Shown here: one piece after another, positions 48,743 through 55,106 of the stretch
How the letters are laid out: each line of letters starts with the position of its first letter
Position numbering within the stretch: the stretch's first letter is position 1
Assembly: GCF_029674545.1 (NCBI RefSeq)
Contig: NZ_CP121354.1
Location: forward strand, 2,365,001-2,429,000
Source of the DNA: Mesorhizobium sp. WSM4904
Lineage (GTDB): Bacteria; Pseudomonadota; Alphaproteobacteria; Rhizobiales; Rhizobiaceae
Reading direction: 5' to 3'
Length of the DNA stretch: 64,000 nt
Notes under the pieces: generated by a model
Told to the model about the DNA's origin: nothing
The model's input: only the letters and a program-made list of their open reading frames with translations
Databases searched by the model: none
Program-made: the position numbers and the translations under genes

Positions 48743-49411
48743 TCAAAAGCGGTAGTTTAGGCTCAGAGAAACCGTATGGGTGCTGGGCTTGACGAACGTT
48801 GGGCCAACCAACGCACTGTCGTCCTCGAAATTATGGTCCGAGAAATGCGCGTAGGCGTAATCAACGCCAACAACCCATTTGTCATTGAGCGCGTAATCTG
48901 CGCCAACACCGATCGTCCAGCCGGTATAAGTCCGGTCAAACTTGGTATCCCCAAAACCGAGAATGCTATATCCGGTATCGTGCAGGTGCAGGAAGGCCAC
49001 GCCGCCCTTAACGTAGGGGAGGAAGTTGCCCATCGCATATCCGGCCCTCGCGACGATATCGCCTTGCCAATCGGCAGCGGTCTCGAACGTTTCACCGTCG
49101 ATCGTCGGCACTGTCTTCTTGTTGAACACCGCAACCAGACGAGCCTCCGCTCCGAGAACGAAATTGTTGTCGAATTGATACTGGTAGCCTACTTGGCCGC
49201 CAATCGATGCCGATGTGCTATCGCCATCATATCCGGTGGGATCATAATTCGGGATCGTCACATCGCCCTTGAGGAAATTGACGCCGGCCACCGCGCCAAT
49301 ATAGGCGCCTGTCCAATTGTAGGACGTGGGCTCGACTGACAATGCATCCGCAGCAAAGGCTGACGAACAAAACCCAACAAGCATTGCCGACGTGAGTAGA
49401 ACCTTCCCCAT
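48743..49411 (-). CDS. Outer membrane beta-barrel protein (Omp25/31-like)
   Basis: A 222-residue protein with a signal peptide (MGKVLLTSAMLVGFCSSAFA, residues 1-20) and a mature eight-stranded barrel. The first strand WTGAYIGAVAGVNF, alternating hydrophobic strands such as WTIGVGADYALNDKWVVGVDYAY, and the terminal SLSLNYRF ending in Phe are typical of the small rhizobial/Brucella Omp25-Omp31 group. An earlier ATG at 49438 is possible but would precede the signal peptide with charged residues. It is a core gene just outside the island. Confidence 0.9.
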   Translation of the reverse strand: MGKVLLTSAMLVGFCSSAFAADALSVEPTSYNWTGAYIGAVAGVNFLKGDVTIPNYDPTGYDGDSTSASIGGQVGYQYQFDNNFVLGAEARLVAVFNKKTVPTIDGETFETAADWQGDIVARAGYAMGNFLPYVKGGVAFLHLHDTGYSILGFGDTKFDRTYTGWTIGVGADYALNDKWVVGVDYAYAHFSDHNFEDDSALVGPTFVKPSTHTVSLSLNYRF

Positions 49412-49561
49412 AACTCGCCTGTCGCTCCGATCCGCCATTGCACCTAAGAGTTTGATAGCATGGTTTTCAGGAGTTGCGCTGTAACACAGCGGCAACAGTG
49501 GCGCTGGATGAGGCGTGGCGAGAGATTGCTTCCGACACCGCGAGCAAGGTTCGGACCCTAC

Positions 49562-49588
49562 AAAAACCCGCAAGCCGGAGCCAGCGGG
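49562..49588 (-). terminator. Rho-independent terminator (original tRNA-Val terminator)
   Basis: On the minus strand CCCGC, a 12-base loop region containing extra pairs, GCGGG, then five T residues. It faces the displaced tRNA 3' end at 49734-49803 and was probably the terminator of the tRNA-Val transcript before the island inserted. Confidence 0.6.
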
Positions 49589-49733
49589 TGATAGGTTGGC
49601 TTTGTCTCGCCCCCGTAGGGAGCTAGCGAACTATAATGGCGCAGCAAGCCGCGTGCACTTTCGCTCATTCCAAGACGTCGCCTGCCCACGCCGCCGCTTG
49701 CGCCAGGCAGTGGCGGAAACCGCTGAGTTATTG

Positions 49734-49803
49734 GAAGGATGGTGGGCGTGACAAGGATTGAACTTGTGACCCCTGCAATGTCAATGCAGTGCTCTCCCGC
49801 TGA
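49734..49803. repeat. Distal attachment site: displaced 3' end of tRNA-Val
   Basis: These 70 bases are identical to 59847-59916. They contain the 3' 64 bases of tRNA-Val(GAC) including CCA, but continue with GAAGTCGCC-type unrelated sequence instead of the tRNA 5' end. It marks the far end of the integrated island. Open frames reading through it on the plus strand are spurious. Confidence 0.95.
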
Positions 49804-50164
49804 AGTCGCCTTCGCTCCTATTGAAAGACTGAATAAATTCAGCTGCTTACGCAGTCTACGATCTTTCCTAGCTACACGCAATCCCAAGCAAAGAGGAAGG
49901 TCTCCGGCCTTCGGTGTGACCGGAGTGTGACCAACATTGAGAACTTTACACAGCGCTTTAAGTGAGAACGTACATGAGATCGCCACACAGCCCTTCCTTT
50001 CCGGGTTGGAAACTTCCTTGAGGCCGGGGGCGACAGGTGACAGGCCCCGGGGGTATCCATGTGTATGTACCGACGACGTGGGCGCCAGTTTTGCAATCTG
50101 TAAACTTCTAGCTTGAACGCCCTATCGGGGGGCAGTCCGTTGTTTGGGTTTAGACAGACGTTCC
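49804..50164. other. Island left end, non-coding
   Basis: About 360 bases without a gene. It contains GTGTGACCGGAGTGTGACCA near 49914-49933, nearly repeated as GTGACCAGAGTGTGACCA near 59761-59778 at the other end; these are candidate integrase arm sites. A CCGGGG/CCCCGG stem lies at 50024-50050, after the polymerase-like gene stop, without a T run. Confidence 0.6.
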
Positions 50165-51838
50165 TCAGGCCACAAACCGGTCCCACAGGCGTTTCGCTGA
50201 ATCAAGCAACCAATTCCCACCAGAGTACGCTGTTCCGGCGCTGGGACCTATCTCTGGAATTGGCTCGTCAGGTGCGTTGCCTGTCCGGTCACCCAGTCTG
50301 ATCTCAGTGTTCTTCCCTGAAGAATCTGTTTTGGCATGACCAAGCAGCTTCTCCCTCAGACGGTAGCCCTCGTATTCAGGTGCCTCCCGCTTTGCCAGGA
50401 AGAGCTTCATGCCAAGGCTATGTCGTTCGTCTCCGTGTAGCTCTTCCTGATCCGCCAGCAGGTCGTCAAAGAGGCTTCTTGAGTGTTTCAAGGATATCGT
50501 CCAGCCTCCCATTCTCTGCCGGTAGGCGTCTAGCATCGTAGCGGATAGTTCGTCGGCATAGCCCTCAGTTACGATGAAGCTGTCATGAACGGGAAGGACT
50601 GGAACCCCTGTGTCCATCATCGTCATGATCACGTCTTCCGCAATGTCAGAATCCTGCCGTTGAAGCCGAATGCCTTCTCCAGAGCGGAAGAACTTTGCAA
50701 TTGGTTTGTGCTTCGCAAGGACCGCTTCCTGTAGGTCCTTCCATGACACGCCCTCTGGTAGCTTCGACCTGAGAGGAGCTTCGATGTGTCCCTGAGCGTT
50801 GATCATCTTAAGGGTAGTAGTTTTCACAAGGTCACGAAACTCCTGCCCGAAGCCATCGAGAATGTATGCGTCACCTTCAAGCTGTTGGCCCACCTTCGCG
50901 TAGAGCATTGCCAACTGCATGTTGGAGAAATCGACCTCGACAGTGGGCATGCCGTTGATCGTTATGAAACGACGATACGCCTTCGGAACATTCTGCCAAA
51001 ATCCACCATAGAAGCGTCCACCCTGATCAAACCTTCTGTAATTGAAGATACGATGCAGGCTCTTCCCGGAAACTAGATCTATTAGGGGGGACGCCGAGCT
51101 GGGCCTACCGAATTCATCGAAGCCGGATTTTGTTTGGTCCGCTAGGGAAGCCATCTCCTTCTCGGAGACGAAGAGATTTAGACGGATGTCTGATATGAAT
51201 GAATTGTACCTGTGCAAGGAGGCCTCCATGGCCAGAGTTTCAGTCGTATGCTGAAATTCCTCGAATTCGCTCCCGTCCTTTGACGATCCTTTTCGGAGGC
51301 GAATTATTGGGAGATTGGCTCTATCGAAAGCTATGTCCCGTATGGCAATGTATTTATTAGTCTCAAATGTGTTCCTATTAATGGGTATGTATTCATTACA
51401 TATAGATTTATTTATATAGTCATCAATTGACGTAATTAATGAATCCGATGCCATTACTATGGTTGTATATCCTTTTCCTAGCTCTACACCGAAGTTCCCT
51501 CCTCGTTTATAAGCTAGCGATGGAGTGGAACCTGTCAGATAGTCAACAACCTTGCGAACGGCTCGAATGCCAAGTTGATATGGGTTGAATTGCCCTTTCT
51601 TATAGCCATTGTTGCCGAGATAAATCTGCACACAACGTGATGGATGTAAGGCGTGGGCTCTGAGAAGATTAAATAATATGACGCTGAGAGCCGTTTTAAC
51701 GTTCTCGACCGCGTCTTTCTTTCGTCGCTTTCCGGCTTTTGCTACTATGCTCTCAGCAATGGGCCAAAGATATGGATCGAACAAGGAAGACAGCTTCTGA
51801 GAGCGATCTAGTCTCGGGCAGTTGCGGTCATAGATCAT
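50165..51838 (-). CDS. Divergent single-subunit (family A-like) polymerase-type protein
   Basis: A 557-residue protein of no named family that I recognise. Three spaced motifs match the palm and fingers of single-subunit A-family polymerases: motif A EVDFSNMQLAML (Asp303), a motif B-like RDLVKTTTLKMINAQG (Arg335, Lys339, Gly350) and motif C VLPVHDSFIV (His418-Asp419-Ser420). HDS rather than HDE is the form found in T7-like RNA polymerases; the DFSxxQ form of motif A is closer to DNA polymerases. A conserved-looking GGRFYGGFWQNVPKAYRRFI (274-293) precedes motif A. No exonuclease or N-terminal promoter-binding domain is apparent. The ATG at 51838 overlaps the upstream small gene (ATGA). Function is unproven. 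Confidence 0.65.
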   Translation of the reverse strand: MIYDRNCPRLDRSQKLSSLFDPYLWPIAESIVAKAGKRRKKDAVENVKTALSVILFNLLRAHALHPSRCVQIYLGNNGYKKGQFNPYQLGIRAVRKVVDYLTGSTPSLAYKRGGNFGVELGKGYTTIVMASDSLITSIDDYINKSICNEYIPINRNTFETNKYIAIRDIAFDRANLPIIRLRKGSSKDGSEFEEFQHTTETLAMEASLHRYNSFISDIRLNLFVSEKEMASLADQTKSGFDEFGRPSSASPLIDLVSGKSLHRIFNYRRFDQGGRFYGGFWQNVPKAYRRFITINGMPTVEVDFSNMQLAMLYAKVGQQLEGDAYILDGFGQEFRDLVKTTTLKMINAQGHIEAPLRSKLPEGVSWKDLQEAVLAKHKPIAKFFRSGEGIRLQRQDSDIAEDVIMTMMDTGVPVLPVHDSFIVTEGYADELSATMLDAYRQRMGGWTISLKHSRSLFDDLLADQEELHGDERHSLGMKLFLAKREAPEYEGYRLREKLLGHAKTDSSGKNTEIRLGDRTGNAPDEPIPEIGPSAGTAYSGGNWLLDSAKRLWDRFVA

Positions 51839-52056
51839 GACTCTACCCGGGCTGGCAGTTGAGCCAATTGGCCTTTGACCTCAGGAGATACGTCCCCGAC
51901 CTTTTCCCTGATCGCGCGGCATAAACCCGCCTTTGACCTGCAATAGCTCCTTGCCCTCCAAGCTGGCCTTCCGTTGTAAGAACCCTTTCGTTTTTGAAGA
52001 ATCCACTGGATCCCGTCGTTGCAGACTATAATTCTCCATTCAGCGTTTATTCGAAT
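51835..52056 (-). CDS. Small basic protein coupled to the polymerase-like gene; no normal start codon
   Basis: The open frame ends with a TGA that overlaps the polymerase-like ATG, and encodes INAEWRIIVCNDGIQWILQ followed by a basic stretch (WRARSYCRSKAGLCRAIRE). There is no ATG, GTG or TTG before this block. Two explanations exist: an ATT start at 52056, five bases after AAGG, giving 73 residues; or readthrough of the in-frame TAG at 52084-52086 from the small gene upstream (134 codons in total, 51835-52239). The tryptophan-rich core and tight coupling argue that it is a real gene product. Confidence 0.6.
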   Translation of the reverse strand: MRINAEWRIIVCNDGIQWILQKRKGSYNGRPAWRARSYCRSKAGLCRAIREKVGDVSPEVKGQLAQLPARVES

Positions 52057-52083
52057 GACTACCTTAGAGTAATAGTCACTTTT

Positions 52084-52239
52084 CTATTTTTCACCTGAGC
52101 CATCTATATCGGCATTTGTTATTAATTCGATATCCTCCATATTTTTGAAATTTAGCGCAGTTTGCGTGGATCTGATTCCTCTTAAAGTTGAGCGGAAATC
52201 TTCCTTTCCGAATAAGCGGGAAAGAACGAAATGCAGCAT
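52084..52239 (-). CDS. Small protein (51 aa), in frame with the downstream coupled gene
   Basis: A short frame opening MLHFVLSRLFGKEDFRSTLR and ending DIDGSGEK at a TAG. It has a strong ribosome site, AGGAG, six bases before the ATG, set within the palindrome CCTGTTAACAGG (52248-52259). The TAG is in frame with the next coding block, so this may be the first part of one 134-codon gene. No family was recognised. Confidence 0.55.
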   Translation of the reverse strand: MLHFVLSRLFGKEDFRSTLRGIRSTQTALNFKNMEDIELITNADIDGSGEK

Positions 52240-52247
52240 ATTGTTCT

Positions 52248-52259
52248 CCTGTTAACAGG
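52248..52259. promoter_or_regulatory. Palindrome CCTGTTAACAGG over the ribosome site
   Basis: A perfect 12-base palindrome whose right half supplies the AGG of the AGGAG ribosome site used by the 51-residue gene. It could be an operator for the island's XRE protein or an RNA hairpin that hides the ribosome site. Neither role is tested. Confidence 0.45.
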
Positions 52260-52684
52260 CGCATGAGAGATGCTGACGAGCGCTTCGGGTGCTCATCGTC
52301 GTTTTGATTGGGATCGAACGGAGAACGTCACGTGCTTGACTTGCACGGAAACGCTGAAGAACTCAGCTAAAGCGGCTTCACCGCATCCTGTAGATCATCC
52401 CGCTCTAGGCTTTCTAGCCTTCTGCGCTACAGAATTCAGACGATAGATGGGAAGCGCTTTGCCCTGCGCAAGGCAAGCGGTCCAAAATTTTACGCCCGCA
52501 CCGTATAAGCGCCCGTGTTGGCCAGCCGGAGGCGTTCCCATGATATTTTCCACGCCTCGAAACCGTGCCTGAGGCGCCTCGTAGACCGGTCCCGCACTGC
52601 CTTGGAGGGTTCGAGCCTATTTGGATGCGAAGGGTAGGATTGTCCCTCTGTGGGACCGCTCCCAAGGGGAGAGATACGAACGCA
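52260..52684. other. Island gap without a supported gene
   Basis: About 425 bases. It contains a short stretch (cacggaaacgctgaa, 52344-52358) identical to part of the rhizobial repeat at 13728, and tRNA-arm-like stems at 52331-52347 and 52353-52367 that do not complete a tRNA. Minus-strand frames at 52414-52665 and 52617-52817 have poor ribosome sites and no domain character. Confidence 0.5.
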
Positions 52685-52987
52685 TCATTGTAGGTATGGC
52701 AGCCAGAAGGGGGCGAGATATGCGACTAGTGCGGCCGCACCATACGCTACGGCTAGTGTGCCGGCGACCCATGCACAGACAACCAGAACCCGGGCGATAA
52801 AAACGGACAAGCGCCATTGAAACATTTCGTGGCGAGTCAAGGGAATGTTCCAGCCGGGTGGATAGAACAGCTCTTCCTTCTGGGCCTTCTCTGGACGCCT
52901 ATTGCCAATGCGTAGGTATATGCGAATGGGAAAAAATGACCGGCGCGGTTCGGTTTTGTCGTCGCTCATCAATCTATCGTTGCTCAT
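52685..52987 (-). CDS. Small inner-membrane hypothetical protein (100 aa)
   Basis: A 100-residue protein starting MSNDRLMSDDKTEPRR behind GGGAGG. The first 60 residues are polar, with the basic block RIGNRRPEKAQKEE. One or two hydrophobic helices follow (about residues 62-98, including FIARVLVVCAWVAGTLAVAY). It is divergent from the XRE gene. No family was recognised; small membrane proteins of this type can be part of superinfection control or of the element's maintenance, but there is no direct evidence. Confidence 0.65.
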   Translation of the reverse strand: MSNDRLMSDDKTEPRRSFFPIRIYLRIGNRRPEKAQKEELFYPPGWNIPLTRHEMFQWRLSVFIARVLVVCAWVAGTLAVAYGAAALVAYLAPFWLPYLQ

Positions 52988-53079
52988 CGGTTACCCCTCC
53001 CGAGACGCGCGTTGGACGGCAGTTCGCTTTGTTCAATATATCGAGGTGCGAATTTTGAGCAACTGGGTTCGCTTCCGGC

Positions 53080-53307
53080 ATGGACTTGCGGGAAGTGCTT
53101 GCTGCAAATTTGCGTCGGTTGAGGCACCTAAGGGGGCTGTCTCAAGACGATCTTGCGTACGATGCAGGTGTCAGCCGGAGCTACCTCAGTCAGATCGAAA
53201 AGGGCAAATACTACGCAAGCCTAAAGTTCATAGGCAAACTTTCGGTCGTGCTCCAGGTTGAGGCTTGGGAGCTTCTTAAGCCATCAGAGACCAGCCCTAG
53301 GGAGTAG
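53080..53307 (+). CDS. XRE family transcriptional regulator (75 aa)
   Basis: A 75-residue single-domain regulator. The helix-turn-helix occupies residues 5-60, with LSQDDLAYDAGVSRSYLSQI as the DNA-contacting part and a conserved EKGKYYASLKFIGKLS after it. It resembles restriction-controller (C protein) type regulators and those found in rhizobial islands. It diverges from the small membrane protein gene over a 92-base gap, the likely control region. It may regulate the defence operon or the polymerase module. Confidence 0.85.
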   Translation: MDLREVLAANLRRLRHLRGLSQDDLAYDAGVSRSYLSQIEKGKYYASLKFIGKLSVVLQVEAWELLKPSETSPRE

Positions 53308-53394
53308 CAAGGTGAATGACCTAAGCGATCCTGAATGGCTAAGCGCAATCCGGCCATGATGATGCTCTATGAGCTGGCTCATGCTATAGGCCTA

Positions 53395-54627
53395 TTAAGA
53401 GGCTGAGCCCTGAATTATGCGGTCGCCGTACCGCTCTAGTAAAAGACGGATCACGTTAGCGCTTGCGAATGCTGCGTCCCTTTGATGTCCGTCATTCTTG
53501 TGTGGATCAGCGTAGTCACAAACGCCCTTGAGCACGAATGCAACAGGCGCTGGCCTGTCGGCCTGGTAGGCGGCGCTGTAGATAGCGTAGGACTCCATAT
53601 CGATCGCACACGTTTCGCGGTGCTGTGCCTTGATCTCTGCCGTCACCTCCTCATCGGCTATGACGGCGGCACCGGAAGCCATGGGACCGATCGCGACCTT
53701 GAACAATCCCAATTTCTGGTCTGGCGCTTCTAAGGATATTTTCGCAAGGGACGCCCTGTCGGCCTTCAGCTGTTCAACATGGGCGCGTACGATGCTTGGC
53801 GGAACGTGTTGGTATGCTGCGCCGAGGAACTGGGTAGTATTCTTATCCGTAATATACTTGCCGCATTGCCAATCCCACGAGGGGTCAGCCAGGACTACAT
53901 CCCCCAAGTTCACCTTTCCCTTGATACCTGCGCAGATGCCGGCCATCACTAGCACCTTGGGCCTCATGCGATCAATTACGCGGGCTGCGGTCAAAGCAGT
54001 CGGGACCATCCCCATTCGGCCTATCCCAAACGCCATTACCGAATGTGAAACGCCGCCAACTTCAAATCGCCCACGATGTCCAAACGTGACTTCGTCAATC
54101 GGCTCAGCCGCTACAAAAGACCAAGGTAGTCGAAGAACTTCGGAAAGCTCTGGCTCGGCCAGCGCGCAGATGATTGCGACATCAATTCTTGAGTCAGCTG
54201 TAGCCCTGTTCTTTGACTGGGCGATCATATATCGGACGCAATTGACTATTTGTGTATACCACTCGTCGGTTGTTTCATCATAGTCAATGATCGTCCACAT
54301 ATTCTTCCGAAATATATCCGACGCGCCCTCAGCAGCTTCCCTGTCCGCAGATATTCCCACGATCCGTTTAGGTCGCTGTATTTCTTCAGAGTCGCCAATC
54401 TCCATCAATAGTTGAATTGAATTATCAATAGACGCCTCCTGCTCCGGGAAGAATGGAAGTAGGATATCGATTATTAACAGATCATAAGTCGTAAGTTTCA
54501 GACGGTTTATTCCGTCAGACGCGGACGTCACGATGTCGATCGAACCGCGGTCAACACCAACGTCGATCACAGGGGGGAATAGTTTCTCATATTTTCGCGG
54601 ATTGTCGTCGACAATGAGTATCTTCAC
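53395..54627 (-). CDS. dtcC: Detocs effector: receiver domain fused to purine nucleoside phosphorylase domain
   Basis: A 410-residue fusion. Residues 1-135 are a response-regulator receiver (acidic pair Asp7-Asp8, phosphoacceptor Asp54 in LIIDILLP). Residues 148-405 are a PNP/MTA-nucleosidase-like domain with MAGICAGI (228-235), DMESY (343-347) and KGVCDYAD (368-374, catalytic-type Asp371). In the published Detocs system the phosphorylated DtcC cleaves ATP to adenine and ribose triphosphate, which stops phage growth. It starts at a GTG overlapping the dtcB stop (GTGA). The match is by architecture and gene order; ATP as substrate is inferred. Confidence 0.85.
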   Translation of the reverse strand: MKILIVDDNPRKYEKLFPPVIDVGVDRGSIDIVTSASDGINRLKLTTYDLLIIDILLPFFPEQEASIDNSIQLLMEIGDSEEIQRPKRIVGISADREAAEGASDIFRKNMWTIIDYDETTDEWYTQIVNCVRYMIAQSKNRATADSRIDVAIICALAEPELSEVLRLPWSFVAAEPIDEVTFGHRGRFEVGGVSHSVMAFGIGRMGMVPTALTAARVIDRMRPKVLVMAGICAGIKGKVNLGDVVLADPSWDWQCGKYITDKNTTQFLGAAYQHVPPSIVRAHVEQLKADRASLAKISLEAPDQKLGLFKVAIGPMASGAAVIADEEVTAEIKAQHRETCAIDMESYAIYSAAYQADRPAPVAFVLKGVCDYADPHKNDGHQRDAAFASANVIRLLLERYGDRIIQGSAS

Positions 54628-55100
54628 GACTTTTCCCTCCTCAACAAAACGGTTCTAATCAGAGCCACTAGGGGGTCTTTCCAATCATCAAAAGCCGAAT
54701 TGAAATACAAAACCCCCTCGACCATTTCGGGAAACTCTGCCTTCAACTCCGCCTCAAGTTCGCTGATGCCAACGAAGCCAGAGCCTTTCGGGAACGCCTC
54801 GTAGCCGGTAACGACTATGATAGGACACGCTATGCCAGAAAATTTCATATGACGGATGACTTCAATGCCACCGAAGCCTTGCGGCCGTCCTCCTCCTTCG
54901 CGCTCGCCAATATCAAAGGTGGGAAGGGACATGTCCAACAGCAGTACGTCTGGTATGCGCTCGTCAATTATATCAATAGCTGCGGTAACAGAACGGGCAG
55001 TTTCGATACAGGCTGACGGAAAGACCCCCTTCACGTACTGCTCGATGTGGCGCTGCTTAAACGGCTCGTCCTCAACCAACAGGATGACGCAGTCCATCAT
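54624..55100 (-). CDS. dtcB: Detocs stand-alone receiver (DtcB-like)
   Basis: A 158-residue receiver-only protein. The acidic pocket is Glu10-Asp11-Glu12, the phosphoacceptor is Asp56 in LLLDMSLP, and Thr98 in VVTGYEA is the switch residue. The usual lysine before a proline near the C-terminus is not evident; the equivalent segment reads VLYFNSAFDDW. In Detocs, DtcB is thought to absorb stray phosphate from the kinase and so prevent self-toxicity. It lies six bases after dtcA and overlaps dtcC by four. Confidence 0.83.
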   Translation of the reverse strand: MMDCVILLVEDEPFKQRHIEQYVKGVFPSACIETARSVTAAIDIIDERIPDVLLLDMSLPTFDIGEREGGGRPQGFGGIEVIRHMKFSGIACPIIVVTGYEAFPKGSGFVGISELEAELKAEFPEMVEGVLYFNSAFDDWKDPLVALIRTVLLRREKS

Positions 55101-55106
55101 AACAAC

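Noticed and set aside
49867..49880. A second half of the displaced tRNA (AGCTACACGC near the left end)
   Set aside because: Ten bases match the tRNA 5' region, but the following sequence does not continue as the tRNA, so it is probably chance or an unverified relic.
49739..49930. A small gene starting MVGVTRIELVTPAMSMQCSP
   Set aside because: It translates the tRNA 3' repeat; the same spurious frame recurs at 59852 over the intact tRNA.
52310..52367. A tRNA gene in the island
   Set aside because: A T-loop-like GGGATCGAAC, an anticodon-like stem and a D-like stem are present, but the T and acceptor stems do not pair and five bases separate the D and anticodon stems. Part of it matches a rhizobial repeat.
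52414..52665. An 83-codon minus-strand gene
   Set aside because: No ribosome site, no domain character and unusual composition; it overlaps another doubtful frame.
53395..54627. A housekeeping MTA/SAH nucleosidase
   Set aside because: It is fused to a receiver domain and sits in a three-gene operon with a kinase-like protein and a second receiver on a mobile island.
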